Of a stretch of DNA of 64,000 bases, positions 58,595 to 64,000 are shown piece by piece. This DNA is from Mixophyes australis (lineage: Eukaryota > Chordata > Amphibia > Anura > Limnodynastidae). Within the stretch, counting starts at the first letter, position 1, and every line of letters begins with the position of its first letter. The translations under genes were made by a program, and so were the position numbers. Below the pieces are notes generated by a model, which was not told the origin of the DNA, searched no databases, and saw only the letters and a program-made list of their open reading frames with translations. Location: positions 346,290,875 through 346,354,874 of the forward strand of contig JAVHZZ010000003.1 in NCBI GenBank assembly GCA_036250195.1, read 5' to 3'.

Positions 58595-58699
58595 TAAGCT
58601 GCGTTGATGATTTATGTCTAAGGGAGTAGAAGTGTTTTTGCACCTGGGTGTCTGTGGTGTCATACATGCTCTGTAATACTGTACATGACAGAATGGGAA

Positions 58700-59047
58700 C
58701 AAGCAAACATGTTAAGTAAGTTGTAGAGATACGAATAATAGTTCCATATATTTTATGCCAGTTAAGGCCAGGTCACTAATGTCAGTTTCTACATAATGTT
58801 CAATATTACCAAGTCTGTACTCTTAACTTTATAACATGTATAATATATTTCTCTTGCAATTACAAATTATTTCTGAATGTATGAGAATTGTTTTACATAA
58901 TTAGTTCAGTCTGTTTCCACGTAGGAGAAATACACAAACTAATAGTGTGAATATAAACAGTGACAATGATCAGAATATCACTTTGTATGTCGTTTTATAG
59001 TCCACGCTGAGCTTGTCACAGGCTGATTTTGCAAGGAATGGTAAATT
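58700..59047 (-). other. PROP1 3' flank, probable 3' UTR
   Basis: This AT-rich DNA follows the PROP1 stop on the minus strand. I did not find a convincing minus-strand AATAAA close to the stop, so the transcript end is undefined. No repeat family is recognised between here and the MITE at 58426-58594. Confidence 0.3.
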
Positions 59048-59443
59048 TTAACTCCAATGCGTGGGAGGGTCTAACGCAGCCATCGGTGTCAGGGTTATCA
59101 TGGAGGAAGATAAGCCGGAGCCAGAGGAATTGATAGATCTAAGTGGGTTGTACCAGTCATCGTGCTGGCGAGAGGGAGGGGTACCAGAGGGTAAATGCGA
59201 GTGGGCACTTGAACACATGAACTGACCGACAGACGACTGGGGCTGGTAACTTACAGGGGCCATTGACGTGAACCGGGGAATGTGGTTTAGGGTGTGGGGA
59301 TACTGGTATTGGCGTGACGCCGGAGACATGGAGCACACCCCCGGGATAAGGTTGCCACAGGCGATCATGCCACTCGCTGTCACGGACTTCTGATTCGTTC
59401 TCTCATGTTTGCGATGCTTCGCCCTCCGGTTTTGAAACCACAC
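59048..59443 (-). CDS. prop1: PROP1 last exon: end of homeodomain and C-terminal domain
   Basis: Minus strand. The acceptor is TTTGCATTGTAG just above 59443; the exon opens VWFQNRRAKHRKHE, residues 47-60 of a homeodomain with Gln50 and Asn51, and ends with TAA at 59050-59048 (131 residues). The C terminus carries HDDWYNPL and ends LDPPTHWS, which lines up with the human PROP1 tail (EDWYPTL ... LEPSKSWN) as I recall it; this tail is what separates PROP1 from other paired-like factors. The middle is rich in Ser, Pro, Tyr and His, as in the human transactivation domain. PROP1 is the nuclear factor that activates POU1F1 (Pit-1) in the developing anterior pituitary. The gene is convergent with MCFD2. 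Confidence 0.92.
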   Translation of the reverse strand: MWFQNRRAKHRKHERTNQKSVTASGMIACGNLIPGVCSMSPASRQYQYPHTLNHIPRFTSMAPVSYQPQSSVGQFMCSSAHSHLPSGTPPSRQHDDWYNPLRSINSSGSGLSSSMITLTPMAALDPPTHWS

Positions 59444-59890
59444 CTACAATGCAAAGACATTAATTAAATAATACATTGTAAACTCAGGAAATCTCTGGCC
59501 AATATTCAAGTTGATTTAGCACAAAAAAGCATTTTTCTTTTTAGATGAACAATTTTAGGTGTAAAGATTCCTAAAAAATGCGAGAATGAAAATGAAAATA
59601 ATGTACAACTGTTACTGGATGAACACAATCTATTGTTTCCATTGTATGGTGCTCCCATTTATTTTTACAAGACTATAATTCTTTTAAAAGCTATGGAATA
59701 CCCTGTTTCCAATAACTTCTTTGGGTATAGAGCTACTTTAGCATATTCTGCCAATATATGGAATGAAGTTTGAATAGGTCACTGATTGTTATATGGGAAT
59801 TGCACATGGGAAAAACATGTCTACAATTACATACACTCAGCATGCTAATTGTACAGTTTTATTATTACAAACTGATGAACGCAAACACGT

Positions 59891-60213
59891 GGGACCTATT
59901 TCATTAAAGAGAGAAAAGCAAGGAAAAGGAGTAAGTTTGCTCCTGGATAAACCATGTTACAATTCAAGGGGTGAAAAGTAGTTTATTATTTTGCAGCTAA
60001 GGAAAATACTGGCTGCTTTGTCATATAGCACATAAATACTTGATAGCTTTATTATTACACCGAAAATAAAAGTTGATCTAGGACATGCCCTACCCCTACT
60101 ATAAATCTGTCCCCACATTTTAAATCCCCCACCCTCCTCCAATGTAACATGGTTTTGTTAAGGTGCAAAGTTACTCTTTTTTTTTGGCTTACTTTCCTTA
60201 TTGAATCAGGCCC
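59891..60213. mobile_element. Palindromic MITE, family A, in PROP1 intron 2
   Basis: Starts GGGACCTATTTCATTAAAGA and ends CCTTATTGAATCAGGCCC; internal CATGTTACAATTCAAGGGGT and GCTTTATTATTACACCG match the family. No clear duplication; a V-SINE fragment abuts its right end. Confidence 0.82.
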
Positions 60214-60318
60214 AGGGAGAGCATACAAACTCCACACAGATATTGCCCTGGTTGGAATTAATCTGTGTGACCCTAGTGCCGTGAGCAGCAATGTTAACCA
60301 CTGTACTGCCATGCTTGA
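60214..60318 (-). mobile_element. V-SINE fragment in PROP1 intron 2
   Basis: On plus: GGGAGAGCATACAAACTCCA, CACAGATATTGCCCTGG, then a diverged tRNA-like head (GTGACCCTAGTGCCGTGAGC, AACCACTGTACTGCCATGC). Confidence 0.7.
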
Positions 60319-60617
60319 ATAGAATGCCCGTTCTCAGACGTATAGATGTATTCAGAGATCTAGTAAGTGACTTCAATAGTAAACAAAGCTGTGCTGACAT
60401 CTACAGTAATATGAGACAATACAAGGTCATTCTTTAGTCTAATACATTAACCAATGCTTATGTCTGTGTCTATCTTTATTAAAAGTCATTGTTAATAAAC
60501 AAACTCTGTAACCTAAATTCAGGTGAATAAAAGTGTGAAGAAAATAACAGTATTAGAAAATATTATTATAATTTAATGACAGGTTATCTGATTTCCCCCA
60601 CACTGCACGCTGTTCAC

Positions 60618-60859
60618 CTGTATTCTGGCTTCATTCAGCTTGGTGATCTTTGCCAACTCCTCTCGACAGTAAATATCCGGGTAGTGGTTCTTGCTGAACG
60701 CTGTTTCCAAATGCTCCAACTGTTCTTGTGTAAATGTTGTACGGTGTCGCCGTCGGGTTGGGGTCGGGTAATGAGGAGGAACGTGTCTGTTGGGTGATAA
60801 TAATGTGTTGCCGTCTACGGTGGAGACATCAGAAAATGTCTTATATGAACTGTCAATGT
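60618..60859 (-). CDS. prop1: PROP1 exon 2: most of the homeodomain
   Basis: Minus strand. The acceptor is TTTTCTTTACAG (AG at 60861-60860) and the donor ATACAG|GTGAAC (GT at 60617-60616). 242 bases encode two bases of a split codon plus 80 residues. The homeodomain starts at about residue 35 of this exon, [20 protein letters not shown], through [12 protein letters not shown] and ends KLNEARIQ at position 46, where the conserved intron sits. The exon enters in phase 1 and leaves in phase 0, the same phases as human PROP1 exon 2 (coding 110-342 by the usual numbering). The N-terminal part ([17 protein letters not shown]) is not conserved. Exon 1, about 36 codons in human, was not found in 60860-64000. 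Confidence 0.93.
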
Positions 60860-61519
60860 CTGTAAAGAAAATGACTTGTTATTGTAAGTGTAACTATTCT
60901 GTTCCATAGCTGCCTGTGCGCTGCAAAAAATAATTATATTATGGATAGTTAGTCAAAAATTAAAGGAGAACTCCACCCCCCAGAGGACTCTGTTGTCTAA
61001 ACAGTGTTATTTATTGTTGTTGCCCTTCGATATGAGAACAGACAAGCTCAGGCCTGTACTTTGGATACAACTTTTGTGGCATCAATGGGAAGTGAAGATA
61101 AACAAATCTATCTGGGCAATAAATATGAAGGTGGCATTCCACGGTAATAATACATTACTACATGAGAGTATCACTAGGAAAGAGTGAAAGAAGAAATTAA
61201 AATGTAAGTTTAAAAGAATATATCTGACTTAAAAGCAAAACTTACTATTTAAATTGTCAGTATTTGCAATTATGTAACATTGTGTTTGAAACAGAACAGA
61301 TTAAGATATAATAAAGAATATATATATTTTTTTGCATACTTACAAACTGTAAGTTAATTTTCTGGTAAATTTGTTAGAAATGTTTATTAAAACATATGAG
61401 GATATGTTATTCTACTCAGAGAAGCTTGTCTGATTATATTTATTCAGAGTAATAGTAGTTACCAGGTTGTTTACTTTCAAAATACAGACTGTCATAGGGA
61501 CTAGAACCTCATTGGCCAG
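60860..61519. other. Presumed PROP1 intron 1, no exon 1 recognised
   Basis: I looked on the minus strand for an ATG followed by roughly 100 bases and a phase-1 donor and found no convincing candidate. AAAGGAGAACTCCACCCCCC at 60963 resembles a known type of short interspersed repeat end. Confidence 0.35.
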
Positions 61520-63935
61520 GTAGTGCCACAGTGAGGTCACTGGTTCCTAGTGAAGTGCCTCAGTGAGGTCACTGGTTCCTAGTGAAGTGCCTCAGTGATG
61601 TCACTGGTTCCTAGTGAAGTGCCTCAGTGGCGTCACTGGTTCCTAGTGAAGTGCCTCAGTGAGGTCACTGGTCCCTAGTGAAATGCCTCAGTGAGGTCAC
61701 CGGTCACTAGTGAAGTGCCTCAGTGATGTGACCGGTCCCTAGTGAAATGCCTCAGTGATGTCACCGGTCCCTAGTGAAGTGCCTCAGTGATGTCACCGGT
61801 CCCTAGTGAAGTGGCTCAGTGATGTCACTGGTTCCTAGTGAAATGCCTCAGTGATGTCACTGGTCCCTAGTGAAATGCCTCAGTGATGTCACTGGTTCCT
61901 AGTGAAATGCCTCAGTGATGTCACTGGTTCTTAGTGAAATACCTCAGTGATGTCACTGGTCTCTAGGGAAATGCCTCAGTGGTGTCACCGGTCCCTAGTG
62001 AAGTGCCTTAGTGATGTCACCGGTCCCTAGTGAAATGCCTCAGTGATGTCACTGGTTCCTAGTAAAGTGCCTCAGTGAGGTCACTGGTTCCTAGTGAAGT
62101 GCCTCAGTGGTGTCACTGGTTCCTAGTGAAGTGCCTCAGTGAGGTCACTGGTCTCTAGTGAAATGCCTCAGTGAGGTCACCGGTCACTAGTGAAGTGCCT
62201 CAGTGATGTCACCGGTCCCTAGTGAAATGCCTCAGTGATGTCACCGGTCCCTAGTGAAGTGCCTCAGTGATGTCACCGGTCCCTAGTGAAGTGGCTCAGT
62301 GATGTCACTGGTTCCTAGTGAAATGCCTCAGTGATGTCACTGGTCCCTAGTGAAATGCCTCAGTGATGTCACTGGTTCCTAGTGAAATGCCTCAGTGATG
62401 TCACTGGTTCTTAGTGAAATACCTCAGTGATGTCACTGGTCTTTAGTGAAATGCCTCAGTGAGGTCACCGGTCACTAGTGAAGTGCCTCAGTGATGTCAT
62501 TGGTTCCTAGTGAAATGCCTCAGTGATGTCATTGGTTCCTAGTGAAATGCCTCAGTGATGTCACTGGTTCCTAGTGAAATGCCTCAGTGATGTCATTGGT
62601 TCCTAGTGAAATGCCTCAGTGATGTCACTGGTTCCTAGTGAAATGCCTCAGTGATGTCATTGGTTCCTAGTGAAATGCCTCAGTGATGTCACTGGTTCCT
62701 AGTGAAATGCCTCAGTGATGTCATTGGTTCCTAGTGAAATGCCTCAGTGATGTCATTGGTTCCTAGTGAAATGCCTCAGTGACGTCATTGGTTCCTAGTG
62801 AAATGCCTCAGTGATGTCATTGGTTCCTAGTGAAATGCCTCAGTGATGTCATTGGTTCCTAGTGAAATGCCTCAGTGATGTCACTGGTCTCTAGTGAAGT
62901 GCCTCAGTGATGTCACTGGTTCCTAGTGAAATGCCTCAGTGATGTCACTGGTTCCTAGTGAAATGCCTCAGTGATGTCACTGGTCTCTAGTGAAATGCCT
63001 CAGTGAGGTCACCGGTCACTAGTGAAGTGCCTCAGTGATGTCACCGGTCCCTAGTGAAATGCCTCAGTGATGTCACCGGTCCCTAGTGAAGTGCCTCAGT
63101 GATGTCACCGGTCCCTAGTGAAGTGCCTCAGTGATGTCACCGGTCCCTAGTGAAATGCCTCAGTGATGTCACCGGTCCCTAGTGAAGTGCCTCAGTGATG
63201 TCACTGGTCTCTAGTGAAGTGCCTCAGTGATGTCACTGGTTCCTAGTGAAATGCCTCAGTGATGTCACTGGTTCCTAGTGAAATGCCTCAGTGATGTCAC
63301 TGGTCTCTAGTGAAATGCCTCAGTGAGGTCACCGGTCACTAGTGAAGTGCCTCAGTGATGTCACTGGTCCCTAGTGAAATGCCTCAGTGATGTCACCGGT
63401 CCCTAGTGAAGTGCCTCAGTGATGTCACCGGTCCCTAGTGAAATGCCTCAGTGATGTCACTGGTTCCTAGTGAAATGCCTCAGTGATGTCACTGGTTCCT
63501 AGTGAAATGCCTCAGTGATGTCACTGGTTCCTAGTGAAATGCCTCAGTGATGTCACTGGTTCCTAGTGAAATGACTCAGTGATGTCACTGGTTCCTAGTG
63601 AAATGCCTCAGTGATGTCACTGGTTCCTAGTGAAATGCCTCAGTGATGTCACTGGTTCCTAGTGAAGTGCCTCAGTGATGTCACTGGTTCCTAGTGAAAT
63701 GACTCAGTGATGTCACTGGTTCGTAGTGAAATGTCTCAGTGATGTCACTGGTTCGTAGTGAAATGACTCAGTGATGTCACTGGTCCCTAGTGAAATGCCT
63801 CAGTGATGTCACTGGTTCCTAGTGAAATGACTCAGTGATGTCACTGGTTCCTAGTGAAATGCCTCAGTGATGTCACTGGTTCGTAGTGAAATGTCTCAGT
63901 GATGTCACCGGTCCCTAGTGAACTGATAGGCTACT
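61520..63935. repeat. 32-bp minisatellite with higher-order repeats, upstream of PROP1 exon 2
   Basis: The unit is GCCTCAGTGATGTCACTGGT plus TCCTAGTGAAAT, 32 bases, about 75 copies. Point variants (GAGGTCAC, ACCGGTCC, GGTCACTAG, GTGGCTCAG) occur in an order that itself repeats: markers at 61811 and 61931 recur at 62291 and 62411 (480 bases = 15 units), and markers at 62881 and 63007 recur at 63201 and 63327 (320 bases = 10 units). Some units contain TGACTCA (AP-1 consensus) and one contains TGACGTCA (CRE, about 62780). The array lies upstream of PROP1 exon 2, probably in intron 1. Confidence 0.97.
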
Positions 63936-64000
63936 ATTGGGTCAGGCCACAAAATAGCTGCGTTAACTATTTGAGAGTGAGAAATAAGGTAATTTGCACA

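Noticed and set aside
61370..61520. PROP1 exon 1 candidate on the minus strand (ATGACAGTCTGTATT ... CTG|GTAACT)
   Set aside because: The donor would be phase 0 rather than the phase 1 required by exon 2, and the peptide is very short with no similarity.

Overview
This is a eukaryotic, vertebrate window, most likely from an anuran amphibian with a large, repeat-rich genome. The evidence is split vertebrate genes with GT-AG introns, tRNA-derived V-SINE-type elements, a degraded L1/Tx1-like LINE, many palindromic non-autonomous DNA transposons with readable target-site duplications (TSDs), LTRs, and several kilobase-scale minisatellites. The clade is inferred from repeat style and gene content, not from any search.

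Three genes can be supported. On the minus strand at 7.7 kb is the first coding exon of a TTC7-family gene (TTC7A-like), a scaffold of the phosphatidylinositol 4-kinase complex; the rest of the gene lies off the left edge. On the plus strand at 50.9-52.3 kb is the complete coding part of MCFD2 in three exons, an EF-hand secretory protein that works as a cargo-receptor cofactor; a CpG-rich block near 44.7 kb may be its non-coding first exon. On the minus strand at 59.0-60.9 kb are exons 2 and 3 of PROP1, the pituitary paired-like homeodomain factor; exon 1 was not found and is probably beyond the right edge. TTC7A and MCFD2 are also head-to-head neighbours in human (2p21), while human PROP1 is on 5q35, so the PROP1 linkage is a notable difference.

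Layout: 0.5-1.1 kb solo-LTR-like element; 2-7.6 kb TTC7 intron with MITEs and a 23-bp tandem repeat; 7.66-8.05 kb TTC7 exon and promoter; 8.1-10.3 kb AT microsatellites and a three-level nest of DNA transposons; 11.3-14.3 kb two related hAT-type elements, one swollen by an internal 27-bp minisatellite; 15.1-17.9 kb a 33-bp minisatellite; 20.2-23.6 kb a minus-strand L1 interrupted by a MITE and a V-SINE; 24.3-25.9 kb old degenerate repeats; 27-50 kb intergenic DNA packed with MITEs, V-SINEs, a plus-strand L1 relic split by a solo LTR, and a TTAA-type element; 50.9-53 kb MCFD2; 53-59 kb repeats; 59-60.9 kb PROP1; 61.5-63.9 kb a 32-bp minisatellite with higher-order structure.

The very long open frames in this window (up to about 1,030 codons on the minus strand at 14.8-17.9 kb) are by-products of minisatellites whose unit is a multiple of three. 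I see no bacterial, phage, CRISPR or operon-type system. The most interesting structures are repeat-biological (minisatellites born in or beside transposons, higher-order repeats, nested insertions with intact TSDs) and the TTC7-MCFD2-PROP1 gene order.
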